Positions 11,801 to 22,542 of a stretch of DNA of 53,363 nucleotides are shown here, piece after piece. The DNA comes from Alloascoidea africana (lineage: Eukaryota; Ascomycota; Alloascoideomycetes; Alloascoideales; Alloascoideaceae), in assembly GCA_030581615.1 (NCBI GenBank), contig JAKTTT010000093.1, positions 1 to 53,363 on the forward strand, in the 5' to 3' direction. The notes beneath the pieces were generated by a model, which saw nothing but the letters and a program-made list of their open reading frames with translations, was not told where the DNA came from and ran no database searches. The position numbers and the translations under genes were made by a program. How positions within the stretch are numbered: the first letter of the stretch is position 1; each line of letters begins with the position of its first letter.

Positions 11801-12472
11801 CAGTCTAGAAACAAGAGCCCTGCTGCTGCTGCTGCTGCTGCTGACCCCCCTCCTCCTTCCAAAGTTGAAGTCTCTTCATCTGGAGCAGCAACAAGTCAAG
11901 TTCAGAAAGTTTCCTCTGAATTGAATGCTTTGTCGCCGTTCTCATCTACACCTTCAACAAAAGTCGCTCCGTTAGTCCCTGCAAAGAAACCTGGGCTTGC
12001 TCCGCTTGTTCCCAAGAAGCCACCATCTCTTTCTGCTTCAGCAACCCCTGTTTCCTCGCTCTCTGTTGAATCTCCAGTCCCAAGGAAACCGTCTGAGGCT
12101 TCGAGCTCCACCATAGACCTCATATCTAGGAAAGCTTCTGCGATAAACACCATAGAGAATGTCCCAGACCGCATGCTGACCCCACCAATACCCCCAACTG
12201 CCAGGAAATCACCATCAGGAACTAGTAGAAAAGCTTCACCTGTTCCAGCTAATGGAGAATTATTCAACATGAGATCTAGGCCACTTTCTCCTCAAAAACG
12301 TTCGACATCCGTTGCCTCGTCAAGCAGATCTCCATTGGCCAAAATTACGACAGCATCTAGACCTGTGTCATCTATTCCTCCTCTAGTATCTTCAAAGGCT
12401 GTTTTAAATAGGCTGGGCAATGTGGAAACAACTGGTTTACCACAGAAAAAGCCGCCACCTTCTGATATTTAG
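8900..12472 (+). CDS. INP52: Synaptojanin-type inositol polyphosphate 5-phosphatase (INP52/53-like)
   Basis: A 1190-residue lipid phosphatase. The frame is open upstream, but the family-like start MKVLVQDRPRTLALVTDEH is at 8900. The first half is a Sac1 domain with the catalytic CX5R loop CLDCLDRTN (Cys near 430) intact, which separates it from Inp51, whose Sac1 loop is dead. The second half is an inositol 5-phosphatase with WHGDLNYRI (about 747), IPSWTDRIL (about 822) and SDHRPV. The last ~230 residues are Pro/Ser-rich with many PPPVP-like motifs, probably SH3 ligands, and an alanine run encoded by GCT repeats at 11821-11841. Inp52/Inp53 remove phosphates from PI(4,5)P2 and PI4P during endocytosis and at endosomes. 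INP52 versus INP53 cannot be told apart here. Confidence 0.93.
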   Translation: MKVLVQDRPRTLALVTDEHALLFHYIRTRQPQGQQSTNSSAAAPHCSVEFIDRSSFDAKRFQLLSPRDMHGFIGLIRVNAHIFIGVITGKLEVASPRPNETVNRVYGVEFHCLTSSEWDFVSLDSNGYKLDAGSLDTDYDRAGIRIPHPCTEIKKLLSDQSFYYSTNFDLTSTLQERGTDSETSPKNAYNEDFMWNSFLMSEVLKFRNRLEPFQKKLFDKSGFKTVMIRGFAGSMNCRIGSTRSVLTVISKQSCQRAGTRFNVRGINDDGHVANFVESETILANGQFCAAFIQIRGSIPVFWEQTAQLLTSKVHITRSFEATAPAFERHFTSLITEYGGVHCVNLLSATKSNEIELASRYRQHVSYYSKSGAMIPFTNFDFHVETSKGYANARKIIPYLNGSFEEFDYCCIDPIGKEYLHKQSGVFRTNCLDCLDRTNMIQQVISTGFLKSILAEFSLPSTGPFLDNHNKLWADNGDQLSQIYTGTNALKTSFTRSGKMNFAGALSDMTKSVERMYVNNFMDKDRQAMVDGLLGNLKGQEPVILYDPAAEYIEEELNKVKYKFTSTEKLTLWSGTFNVAGTFTDEDLSPWLFPEDNPSDKLPDLVFVALQEVVELTAGNMMNSDTGKGRLWERKIQETLNKKDKYIMLRTSQMGSMLLLIFVKAFKIDSIKNVEASTKKTGLGGMAANKGGVAVSFNYAATKFCIVNSHLAAGQANVEERLHDFLTIAGGIRFSRNQTIKDHDIVIWHGDLNYRINHQSNDFVRSTILNGDYEDLRVYDQLTTQKQGGRLFKNYREMEIDFPPTYKFDKGTNVYDTSEKQRIPSWTDRILVKSDLVKQLTYNCCDNILFSDHRPVYATFLAVATVVDEELKHVLTEEFHAKFRDNIGLGNGSSLIDMSIDEKMESVPPLPTRKTQILSIAAVPPPVPTQPSAPRKSSVASVPPPVPAPRIKLPPPRDDEISFPPLVPQSRNKSPAAAAAAADPPPPSKVEVSSSGAATSQVQKVSSELNALSPFSSTPSTKVAPLVPAKKPGLAPLVPKKPPSLSASATPVSSLSVESPVPRKPSEASSSTIDLISRKASAINTIENVPDRMLTPPIPPTARKSPSGTSRKASPVPANGELFNMRSRPLSPQKRSTSVASSSRSPLAKITTASRPVSSIPPLVSSKAVLNRLGNVETTGLPQKKPPPSDI

Positions 12473-13444
12473 TGAGGCTTCTTTTCCTTGATTTGTTAGC
12501 ACCCGTGTTGTATATTGAAGCCAATAGAGTAGTGGAAGGACTCAAGTGATTTACTTTTCTAGAACAGAAAACCTTCATTATTTGGCTGTGTAGAAATGAA
12601 AATAGCATTTTTTCCCTCGTATTGGTATTGACTTTTAGTTGACTTACATATTCATCCTTTACACAAGGCCTATATTTCACAACAAACTGTTTTGTCCTAC
12701 TTTATCTGTATTTTGCCAACAACACTTCAACTAAGCACTGGGTATTTGCTCACGGTGCACTTGATAGAAATTTTTCTTAGTATTATAGGTTAAGATAGGA
12801 ATCGTTCATCAATTCATCAATATGATATGTAATAGCAAAAGGAAAACAATAGTTACACTAAATCAAGACAAGCCAGCCAAAGGTTTCACTGGAGAAATAT
12901 GAATGCAATTTGTAATTCTGGTCTCACTACCCCCATCAGAACCAATGGAGCAGTGGTATTGTCAATATGAAGTAACTGCCGAGAGAGGACAATCAGGGAA
13001 CGAAGGCTTTACTTTCCCACAATATTCAAAATCCAAGCGTTTGCATGATTTTTTTTCAGTTTTCGATAGTCAAGGCTCTGGCCTTTAACTGAATCACGAC
13101 AACATTGCTAATTCTTAAGCGCAGAAGCAAAAGTTGGAAAGGCGGGCCGTAGAGCCCTACAGAATAGAATAGATACAAACAAGTAAAGAGCATATCGACA
13201 TAAAGGTGATAACACAAGAGAGGAAAAATATGGAAAATAGAAACAAATAAAATAAACTTGGAAAAGGGACATGTAGATAACTATCATCAGGATCTAAGAG
13301 CATATCACAGGCGCATACTAGGCCAAAATCAGAAAAAAGGCAAGCTGTGGAAAGCAAAGCAATGACTAAATGGTCCAGAGTGATCTAGATAGACGCAATA
13401 AGCTCCTTAGCATTATTGCCATGATTGGGTATCATGAGTGTCTT
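12473..13444. other. Convergent intergenic region, 1 kb
   Basis: Separates two convergent genes and is AT-rich. The small frames here (12372-12680 minus, 12903-13088 plus, 13157-13357 minus) show no family features. No RNA gene was seen. Confidence 0.5.
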
Positions 13445-16400
13445 TCATAAGTCTTGTCCACTATTCTTGGCCTCTATAATTTTTGCCATATGGACTAATC
13501 TTCGCCTTTCCTGATCATCCCAGCTCAGTTCTCCTTTGCTGCTTGTTCTTCTTAGACTCAAACCTTGGTCTTCATCGTCATCAACATCCCCTTCTCCAAT
13601 GTCGTCTAGATTATCATAATCTGATTGAAGAAGCATATTCCCGTGGTTCTATGTAGCGTCCATTAGTAAAATTCAGGATCCAAAATTAAACGGAAATGTG
13701 CACATACCTCCTCTCCATAGTCATCCGAAAACCGGTAGTTGTATGATTCTCTAGCATAATTCACCCCATCATCGTTCGGATCCTCATAATTGTCGTCGTC
13801 ATCGTCGTCTTCAAACGATCGAAAATTATAATTCAAGCGGGAACCTGCTGTATTGTCTCCTACACTTGTAGATTTCTGGTTTGGCGTCCAACCTAATTCT
13901 TCTTGATTATCATCATTGTCGTCGACGTCATCATCGGATGGAGAACTAAACTTGTCTCTCTGGCTATTTGTCACCTTTCCAAAAAAAAATTAACATCTAT
14001 AGTCAAAATTTGATACCAAAGAAATAACTTACGGAAGAATCAGGTTCATTATTTCTAGAGTTTTGAAAGCCTGAATCTTGGTCTTCATCAGCTGCTTCAT
14101 CGTCTTCGTTATAATTGTTCCCATATCCATAATGGTCATTTTGTTGTTCTTCTTGAGATTGTTGCTGCTGTTGCTCTTCTTGCTCATCATAGTCTACAAT
14201 TCCTCCTAGAATAGCATTATATTTCTCTCTCGTATCGGCCAAAGTGACGTTCATGTAATTTGACCAGCTTTCTGTGTTTACCTTGTCATAAACTATTTGC
14301 GAAATCTTTTCAGGAGGAAATACTGATGTAAACTTCACAACTTCCTCTGCAATAAGAGTAAGGTGACCCATGTATCCAAGTCTTATGCCCTCCAATTTCT
14401 CGTATTCATCACATCTAGCACATCCATTCACAATTGCGTTTGTGATATCACCACGGTCAAATAGATCAATTGCCAAATGCTTGTTGAATCCAAGGTCCAT
14501 AGGGCCATTGACAATCTGCTGAACAATATCGAAGACAACATTATGGAGAAAATTGTTCCATGGGAACCGGAAGAACATGTCCAAAATCGTGATGATAACG
14601 TCATTGTCCTTTAGGGCAATTTTAAGTTTGTCTCCCACAACGTTCCTCTTACGTAACGCTTCTTGTGATTGATCTTGTTTATCGTCATCGTCATCTTCAT
14701 TTTCATTTTGAACGTTGGAGGAGACTTCGGGTGTAGTTGTTTCATTATTAGTGCTAAATTCCTGTTTTGTTGAATTACTTTTGTCTTCTGATCGCTGTCT
14801 AGTAAGGCTTAAATTGTCCACTTTTTCAGATAGCCTGTTCAGTTGCTCATAATCTTCGTCCTCATCATCATCTGTCAATTGAATTTTTCCATGTGAATTC
14901 TTCTCATTCAGTTCAGTTTCAGCTTCTTCCTCTTTCTTTTGTTCCTTTTCCAGTGTTTTGACTCTTTCTCGTTCAACATCTCTTTCTTTGACTATTACTT
15001 CACCCTTTTTATCGTTCAACAGCCCCATATTACTACAATGTAAAAGTTCTGCAACAAGTTCACAAATCTTGAACCGTTCAAAACCCAAAGGTTCTATGGA
15101 ACCGAATGGCGTTTCTAACATTTTCCCCATGTTCTTGGTCAATATTGCTGAGAACTTGGGCATGTTTTCTGCAAAAATCTTGACCATTGTACCGAGGTAT
15201 ATTGGGTCCCTTGTAGTTGGGGGATGCGATTCCAAAGTAGTATATAGTACTGGAACATAATCGTAGTCTGAATTATTTTTGCGAATTATTTCAATGATGA
15301 TGCCTACACCGTTTGCTAGGCCTGTACCGCCATGCAGCATCAACTCAACAAGCTCGCGAATAATCGGTTCGCTCACGAGCTCTCTCGTGAGTTCATTTGG
15401 GCCTATTGTTGAGTTATCAGTGGTAGAAAATGCCGATATCGTCACAAAGGCTTTCAAAAAGTCGCCAGCGGCAGATTGAACCGATGAGCGTACATCTGGG
15501 CCAAGAAAAGAAATTAAAGAGGGTATTAGATTTTGCTCTTGTAATAAATCTATGATGCCAGTTGGTTGAGAGGGTTTGTCGGTTGAGATCACTTTCAGTA
15601 AAAAGTCCATTAATGGCGGATTGTCTATATGCTTGACCAGTCTAGAAACAAAATTCGATTGTTTCTTGATGAATTGTAGCATGTCTTCCATTCGCATGTT
15701 TAAAAGATGTTCGTTGATCTTCATAAAGTAAGTTGCCGCTTGAACTGATAACGGCGCCGGGAAGTCGAGCATTGTCCACAGATTAGGAAGCAATGCTTCA
15801 GTTTCCATGAAAGTATCAATTAATGACCAGACATCTGCGGACAGAATTTCAGCAGCAACTTGTGCTCTTCTCTGTTTTGCTTGCAGTTCGCTCTCGCCAT
15901 CTTCATCTTCATCGTCGTCGTCATCGTCATCGTCGTCTTCATCATCGTCATCATCTTCTTCGTCGTCATCGTCATCATCTTCATCCTCCTCTTCATCATC
16001 TTCTTCATTTTCAGTACCTTTACTCTCCCGATTTTCCGGATCAGAATCTACCCTTTTCGAACTGTGATTGTCCGAAACAGTGCCATCCTGGGAGTTTGAC
16101 TGTTGATCCCCGTCACTCTTTCGAGCAGCAGCAGAATCTTTCCCGCTCTCGTCAGCACCCTTCTTCTCATTCAGTGCTGTTCCGTCCTTGGTCTCTTGTT
16201 CTTGTTCTTGCTCTTGCGGTTGAGATTGCTGTTGCCCCTCCTGGTGCTGATCACCACCCTGTGATTGGCCCGCTTCCACACATACCCCAACAACCATTGA
16301 AACCAGCTTCTCCATGATTTCCGGCTCCCTGAGATACTCCAGCAAGGCCGTATTGGTGGAAGACAACTCATGTAGCAGTTCTGGTTCATCTAGAAGCTCT

Positions 16401-16483
16401 TCTAACGTATGGTTGGGCTTTTCTAGTATTTTGTTGACGGCACTAGCATTTGTGAACCGGTTACCAAATCTCCAGAACGACAT
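13445..16483 (-). CDS. SIT4-associated SAPS-family protein (Sap155/185/190, ekc1-like)
   Basis: Three exons, 16483-14033, 13974-13708 and 13648-13445, give 973 residues. Introns of 58 and 59 nt have donors GTAAGT and GTATGT, and both are phase 0. The N-terminus MSFWRFGNRF and the following HTLEELLDEPELLHEL are the hallmark of SAPS proteins, the regulatory partners of PP6-type phosphatase Sit4 in TOR signalling and the G1/S transition. The conserved helical-repeat body includes LWTMLDFPAPLSVQAATYF and PWNNFLHNVVFDIVQQIVNG. A long run of Asp and Glu interrupts the domain near residues 160-197, and the C-terminus is acidic and Gln-rich. The last two exons encode only this acidic tail, ending RRRLVHMAKIIEAKNSGQDL. 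Which of the yeast SAP paralogues it matches best cannot be decided; basal yeasts usually have fewer copies. Confidence 0.92.
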
Positions 16484-16781
16484 TTTCTATGAAAAGTTGT
16501 TGTGCACTGGTTAGACCTGGATGTATCACGGCTTTGGGTTCCAATTCCAAAAGCAGAAAGATGCTAAAGAAACTTACGTCTCTATCGGTCTGCGAAAGAA
16601 GTAGGCGAAAGTAAAAAGAAGAGGAAAGGGAAGAGAAAGAGCAAGAGTCCCTAAGTGATCGCACTCCCGTTGGGATCAAAACTTCAACTACCTTCTGGGG
16701 TGTACGGAGGTGAATATCGTTTTCCATTTCTTCCAACTTTACAATCTACATCGACTTTAAAAATTTTAAGGAAACTGGGAT

Positions 16782-18596
16782 CTACACGCCTTGGGCGTTT
16801 TCCGCCCGTTGGTAAATGCAAGCCGTGTCCCTCTTTTTCACGATTTGAGCAAAGTACTCCCACAGACGGCGAGCGTCTCCGTGTTGAATGGCCTCGGCGA
16901 TGTCTTGAATGCCGGCTGACTCTCTGTGCGCCAAATCAAGGAGAGGCTGTAGACTTATTCCATAATAGCCCTTGATACATTCAATTTCTGTCCAAGAATC
17001 AATATGGTTCATTAGTAATTTGTCTTTGTTTTTCATCTCTTCAGGTGTCTGTGTTCCAATTATATAGTCATATCGGGGCCAAAGCTCAGCTAGCAGAGTC
17101 GGATTTTCGGTTTTGTCATAAACAACCGTTAAATTAAACGGATTTGGGGCTCTGACCTGGCCAAATCTTGTGGCCCCGGACATACAGGTTGGAACATCCA
17201 TATGAACCCAGACTTCGTGGCTGCCATCCTGAAAGACAGAAGCCATCTCCAAGTGCTGGTGGAAATGAGCAAGAGCATCACCACCGGGATAATTCAAGCT
17301 CGAAATGTAGAGCATAAAAGTGCTGCCAACTAAGGAAAGCGCAGCTGAGGCAACTAACGAAAAGACAACAACTTTTCTCAATTTTTGGTTTGAAACCTCG
17401 ATGAGATAACTGGCACCATTTGCAGCCAGGAGTGTTAGTCCAGGAACTGCGTAGACTATGAACCTCCATTCTTTGTGCGATTGAAAAGATATAACGGCAA
17501 TATAAACCAAGCTTGCCAATCCGATAGCTCGTATGCTGCCTCGGCCTTCCTGATCTTTTAAAAGTCCAACTGGAATCAATAGTAGTGAAACGGGATTGAG
17601 TAGAATCTTGGGAACGTACTTGCAAAAGTACATATGCCAAGGTTCTGTACCCCATTCAACACTTTTACCTTCGATCACATTGAAATAAAAGCCTTCCACT
17701 TCAGGCACAATTGGAAGACCCCACATGGGCGAATCTATCGCAAAAGAGGCCATTCCTCCTAAGCAAAGACCTAGAATGCCACCATATGTCGCATCCTCGA
17801 TATCCAACTTTCGAAAGAGCAAGGCAATGAGACCAAAAGAGCCCAAGAGCACGGCAATCTCAGAACGAAAGACAATTGTTGTGAAAGCAAGTATTGTATA
17901 ACCCGTCTTATACTGTTCCAACAAGAAATACGATAATGCCAAATTCGTTAAGGGAAAGGCGAAAAAATTAGGTAGTGTCCTTGAAGAATAATAGACGACA
18001 TGAAACTGCGTGTACTGAAATAGCGCAAATAGCAAAGATGTGTGTTTTCCTGCTCTTTGCAAGGTGTTGTTCTTTTCTGATTCGGATGGCTTGGGCTTCT
18101 CACGCGGACCTGCCCTCCACGAAGCCGGACCAAGACGTGGTTGCTTTCGGTGTAGCCGTTCTTCAAAGGTCACAGGTCCCCATTCAATGTAAGTCTGAAT
18201 GGAGTGTCGGAGATGAACGATTGAAGCAAAGTTCAGTAGACCGAGAATGCCACGCGCCAGTAATTGTAGTTCGATGTTGGTCAAGCTTGACGAGAACCAC
18301 AGTAGTAAGGGCTGAAATGGCTTAACCAGAAGGCTCACCACGCCTGCACCAAGGAAAGTACGTGGCACCACACCGGGAAAGGCCTTGTGATCAAACTACA
18401 GGTGCTGTTGATTAGTATGGTTGTTCGTACTGTGAAGAGATGGTGTTGAAAACTCGCATACCTGTTGCACGTCTAGTCCATGGATCAGAAAATCGTGGAT
18501 GGCCTGGATGTTGAAGGATTCTTCGACTTTTGTATAAGGTGATATATACAGATGGAGAGATACTAGTACGAGTAGCACAGAGTCGAAAATATCCAT
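16782..18596 (-). CDS. ALG12: Dol-P-Man:Man7GlcNAc2-PP-Dol alpha-1,6-mannosyltransferase ALG12
   Basis: Two exons, 18596-18462 and 18395-16782, give 582 residues (S. cerevisiae Alg12 has 551). The 66-nt intron has donor GTATGC, a TACTAAT branch and acceptor TAG, phase 0. It joins HGLDVQQ to [14 protein letters not shown]. The protein adds the eighth mannose, alpha-1,6-linked, to the dolichol-linked N-glycan precursor in the ER lumen. Family marks are [16 protein letters not shown] at the N-terminus, FPGVVPRTF in the first loop and HKEWRF near residue 350, the GT22 signature, within a many-pass membrane protein. The C-terminus has no di-lysine ER signal that I can see. It is followed on the same strand by the SAPS gene after 298 bp. 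Confidence 0.95.
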
Positions 18597-19673
18597 CTCA
18601 GTCGGTTCATGTAGTTGATGTGAGGGATGGTTGTGTGGAAAGCGTGCTGGCAGAGTACATGTCTCATGAGTGCGCTAAACAATAGGAATGGCGATTACTT
18701 GAGGCAACGTTCTTGTGCTTTATAAAGAGGTGAATTAAAGATACTATAATACGATTTCTTGGGATCCAAGAAAATCTCGAGATACTGACTGGTTCATGAA
18801 TCGATGTTGGAAGAAATCATCAGGAACTGGTGGCTATCTGAAAGCCCAGTACCAGGAACACAACTTTTTCCGAGCTCTTTTACAAAAGTTACATCTGGAT
18901 CTGATTTGTCCGGAATTCATAGATATACAGAGTCTGTGTGTATTCCGATGTGTTGCATACTCAAGCTTCAACTGTTTGAATATCGTAAGTTACAAAAGCT
19001 ACGATAAAAACGGTATCACTTCAGTATAATGGAAATTCATAAGTTAGTGATTTGATTTGTAATAAAAAAAGACTACGGCAGAGTGCCAAAGCATGCTTAT
19101 AAATCAAACATGCAAATAAAAAACAAAACTGGTAAAAGTGAAAAGTGGGATAAAAGTTGGCTTGTTATGGTTTGTTAAGCATTAGTCAAATCTGCGCTTA
19201 TTGTCTTCGGCAGGAAACAGACAGATACATAGAAAAATGTCTTCTTGTACCTCTACTGCTAGCAAGTTGGCTAATCCGCCTACCAAGAGCGTATTGTGCA
19301 GCTGCTTTCATATTGCTCTACTATAGCCATGTGGAATTCCCACACTTAAAACAAGCATAAGAAATGGACAAGCAAATTCAGCAGATAAACGCTGAGTCTT
19401 AGTAATTGAAAAAGACTCAACTGTCTGTTACATGTTTGAGTATCCCTTTTGGTACAGCAGTGATGGATTTGTTCGGAGCAGATTTACGCTAAACTAACGG
19501 AAAGTAAACTAATCACCCAACTCGGGAAAGCATTTGTAAGTCTATCATAATCATTAAGCATGTCTTTAAAAAAGATCTAGTGGAAAGTGTCTACATATAA
19601 ATACAGATATAGATCGCATCTCTTTCGAAAAGTAACCAATCTTGAAAACAAATCTGGTGAATTAAAAACAAAA
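18597..19673. other. Intergenic between ALG12 and PST2, 1.1 kb
   Basis: Divergent promoter region. The only sites I can name are two Yap1-type sequences upstream of PST2 (separate entry). Frames at 18796-19029 and 19157-19360 look random. Confidence 0.5.
19182..19405 (+). promoter_or_regulatory. Two Yap1-type response elements upstream of PST2
   Basis: TTAGTCA at 19182-19188 and TTAGTAA at 19399-19405 match the two known Yap1-binding forms (TTAGTCA and TTA[GC]TAA). They lie 486 and 269 bp before the PST2 ATG. Pst2 is an oxidative-stress-induced Yap1 target in S. cerevisiae; regulation here is inferred from sequence only. Confidence 0.45.
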
Positions 19674-20279
19674 ATGGCACCTAAAGTCGCTATTGTCATC
19701 TATACTACATACGGCCATGTTGCCAAATTAGCAGAAACTGCTCTTAGCACAATCAAATCTGCTGGAGGTGAAGCTGCTATATTCCAGGTTCCAGAGACTT
19801 TGAACTCGGAAACGCTTGCTGCAATTCATGCTCCTGCTAAGCCCAACTATCCAATTGCTACAAATGAAACTCTTGTCGAATATGATGCCTTTTTGTTTGG
19901 CTTCCCAACCAGATTCGGATCTGTTCCTGCACAATTCAAAGCTTTCTGGGATGGCACCGGAAGCCTTTGGGCCACAGGTGCTCTTCACCACAAATACTTT
20001 GGTCTGTTTGTCTCTACAGGAACTCCTGGGGGCGGTCAGGAAATCACCATTCTGAATTCTTTGTCAATGTTTGTTCACCAAGGTATGATTTTCGTCCCAC
20101 TTGGCTATAAAGACGCTTTCCCTCTGATCACAAACTTGAAAGAAGTCCATGGTTCTTCTCCTTGGGGTACTGGTACTTATGCCAACAGCGATGGTTCAAG
20201 ACTTCCATCAGACTTGGAATTGGAAATTGCCACTGCACAAGCCAAATCTTTCTATGAAGTTGTCAAGAAGGCTCATTAA
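19674..20279 (+). CDS. PST2: Flavodoxin-like NAD(P)H:quinone reductase (Pst2/Ycp4/Rfs1 family)
   Basis: A 201-residue WrbA-type flavoprotein. The start at 19674 (MAPKVAIVIYTTYGHV) places the FMN phosphate-binding loop immediately after the first beta strand, as in the family; the 29 codons upstream are not family-like. Other marks are GFPTRFGSVPAQFKAFWD, STGTPGGGQE and the His/Gly-rich SSPWGTGTYANSDGSR region that closes on FMN. Such proteins reduce quinones by two electrons, limiting redox cycling; in S. cerevisiae Pst2 sits at eisosomes on the plasma membrane. There is no C-terminal CAAX-like tail as in Ycp4, so Pst2 is the better label. Two Yap1-type sites precede it. Confidence 0.92.
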   Translation: MAPKVAIVIYTTYGHVAKLAETALSTIKSAGGEAAIFQVPETLNSETLAAIHAPAKPNYPIATNETLVEYDAFLFGFPTRFGSVPAQFKAFWDGTGSLWATGALHHKYFGLFVSTGTPGGGQEITILNSLSMFVHQGMIFVPLGYKDAFPLITNLKEVHGSSPWGTGTYANSDGSRLPSDLELEIATAQAKSFYEVVKKAH

Positions 20280-20503
20280 ACAAGGGCGAAAGGTATATAC
20301 TCTATATAGATTTATCAATATCCGTTGTGTAACTTAGATACTAGTAACTCAAAAAAGACATTGGGAGATAGAAATTGAACTTTTTAATAATGTTTCGGTG
20401 ATATTAAAGTAAGTAATATCTATGGTTTGAAATAATCATTTATGTGGCTTAAAGAATAATATTTTTAGTTGCAAGGAAGCTATCGGTTAGGGAATAGGAC
20501 TAA

Positions 20504-22082
20504 CTACTTTTCATCTTCGCCAAATCCAAAATCTTCCTCGACATCAATGACTCTTTGGTCAACTGTACACTCGTTCAAAGAAAGATCTCCACAATTGTAG
20601 GCTAACAAGTTGGGACTGGAGGTATTTTGAACAGGTAACCTCGGTCGAAAAAAGGGAATTCGATCAGTGATTCTTGAAAATGGTCGAGGATTTATCTCAT
20701 CTACATCTCTAAAGTTGATTATCTGCTTCGTGGCTACATTCCTAACCCTTTGCATCGCTTCATCTGGTGTGTCACCATGTTCGAGAAATGTTGCAACTAG
20801 TCCCGCAACTATAGGCGTAGACATTGAAGTACCTGAAAGCGCCATTGTTGAGTTGCCTCCCTCTAGCAATACTCATTAGTTAGTTCCTGGACCATACCGT
20901 GAGCCTGGAGAATATGCTTACCATTGAATGTACTTATGACGTCTACCCCACTAGCGAAAACATCAATACATTCTCCCCAATTGCTCCATGCTGGCACAGT
21001 ATCGTTCCTGTCATCAATTGAGGCAACAGTTATTGCAGTTGTGGCACTTGCTGGTGAAAACCAGCAAGAGTTGGCAAATCGATTACCTGCTGCAACTACC
21101 ACGACTGACCCGTCTTCATACGCCGCATTTATTGCGTTGTTGATGACATTTGAGTAAAAACCACCTTTTCAATGTGAAGGGATGAAATCACGGTTAGCAA
21201 CTTTTGTTTTGCTTTCGCCAATAACTTCTTGTAACGTACTTAGAGAAAGATTTATGACTCCAGGCTTTCCGGCTGATTTTCTATGCCTAACAGCAAACTG
21301 CAAGCCCTCAATTGCCCTTGCAAGAGTTCCTCTTCCTTGCATATTTAGAGTTTTCACATTGTAGATTTTGACATTCTTTGCGACACCAAAAGTTTTAGAG
21401 CCTATAAGTCCAGCAACATGTGTTCCTTTGATAATAAAGATATTAATACTATGTCAGATGAAACGTTTGGCGCTTATTCTCAGTTTATCAAATAGTATTA
21501 CCATGTCCAACATCATCTTGAAGTCCTTCGCCTGTGAGATCTAGTCCCTCCGAAACCCGGCCTTCAAACTCAGGATGTTCGGCATAAACTCCGGTATCAA
21601 GGACATAAGCGTTAACACCAGTTCCGTCTAGTTGATACTTGAATTGGAGATTTTCGAAATCGCCATCATCACTGAGGGCTTCGCGCCGAGACAATCTAGC
21701 CAAATGACGAGGCGCATTTTCTTGAACGTCAGCCACTTCCAATTCTGTGTCTTCTTCAATCTCGAGTATCTATAAATGATGAGAGTAAGTGACTTATTTG
21801 GCATCTCCCCACAAAAATTCGTACAAATGGGTTAAGCGATAGAACTTTTAGAAGCGGTTTTGGTAAATCGTTTACTACAAACGCACTAAACCCTGGAAAC
21901 TCAAGTTTCTTCAAAACATATGGAAGGATTAAAAGGTTTTGCTGTCCAAGCGCCGTGGTCTTGTCGAAGAATTCCTGAATCCGAGTCGAGGTTTTCAATT
22001 GGACAATATGTCGAAGACACTCTACTGTGTTTGAACATAATAAAAAGATTAGCGCGGTTAAAATTAAACTGAATGGTTTCAT
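20504..22082 (-). CDS. Secreted subtilisin-like serine protease (S8A, cerevisin/proteinase K type), five exons
   Basis: Exons 22082-21825, 21769-21502, 21425-21240, 21164-20922 and 20862-20504 give 437 residues. Introns of 55, 76, 75 and 59 nt start GTACGA, GTAATA, GTACGT and GTAAGC; phases are 0, 1, 1, 1. Start at 22082 gives a signal peptide (MKPFSLILTALIFLLC). An I9-type propeptide follows and ends with NPFILEIEED, the usual P-x-V-x-x-I-E-x-D form. The catalytic triad is complete: Asp144 (YVLDTG), His175 (GHGTHVAG), Ser331 (SGTSMSTP), with oxyanion Asn265 (VVAAGN). Spacing matches cerevisin: 10 residues between STF and SGTSM. No C-terminal anchor is seen, so secretion or vacuolar delivery are both possible. 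The first donor (GTACGA) is the weakest call. It is divergent from the ecdysoneless homolog. Confidence 0.88.
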
Positions 22083-22542
22083 TCTTAAATGTAGTGGAAA
22101 GGGAAACAATCAGCTTTGTAGAGTAGATTAGAAAAAAACACAAGATTGGCTTAAATAGACTCTTAAATAATATCAGTAATGGATCTACACAAAGTAACTA
22201 TATCCATACCTCACATCGTAACGTGATTAAGAAATCAAGAGAATAAATGGGAAATTAAGCTCCACAAAATGATTCTAAAGGTGCATCTTGAATGCTGAAG
22301 CTCAGCTAGAAAGTGTCTTATCCACGCAAAAAAATAACCTGGACCAGAATAGCTCAAAATATTTTAAAACTAACAACTCACGTAATTTGTTTTACATATC
22401 CAGCTATTCTAACTTTCATAATTTTCTGGACATTTATCTTTTTCATGCTCTTACCACGATGAGCCGTACATCCATACACCCGATGCGAAAATAGCGACTT
22501 CTCCAGGCATGAGAGATCTCAAAAGGCCTTAGACAACACGCG
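22083..22542. other. Shared divergent promoter region, 0.46 kb
   Basis: AT-rich space between the divergent starts of the subtilase and the ecdysoneless homolog. No clear TATA box or operator was recognised. Confidence 0.45.

Noticed and set aside
11821-11841. GCT repeat in the synaptojanin-like gene as a notable expansion
   Set aside because: Seven alanine codons in a disordered proline-rich tail are ordinary.
15807-16317. Several plus-strand frames rich in Ser or His opposite the SAPS gene
   Set aside because: They are mirror readings of the acidic-run microsatellite in a well-supported minus-strand gene.
20871-20921. Alternative acceptor for the last subtilase intron at the AG near 20872
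   Set aside because: Also in frame, but gives 12 rather than 10 residues between STF and SGTSM; the TAG acceptor matches cerevisin spacing.
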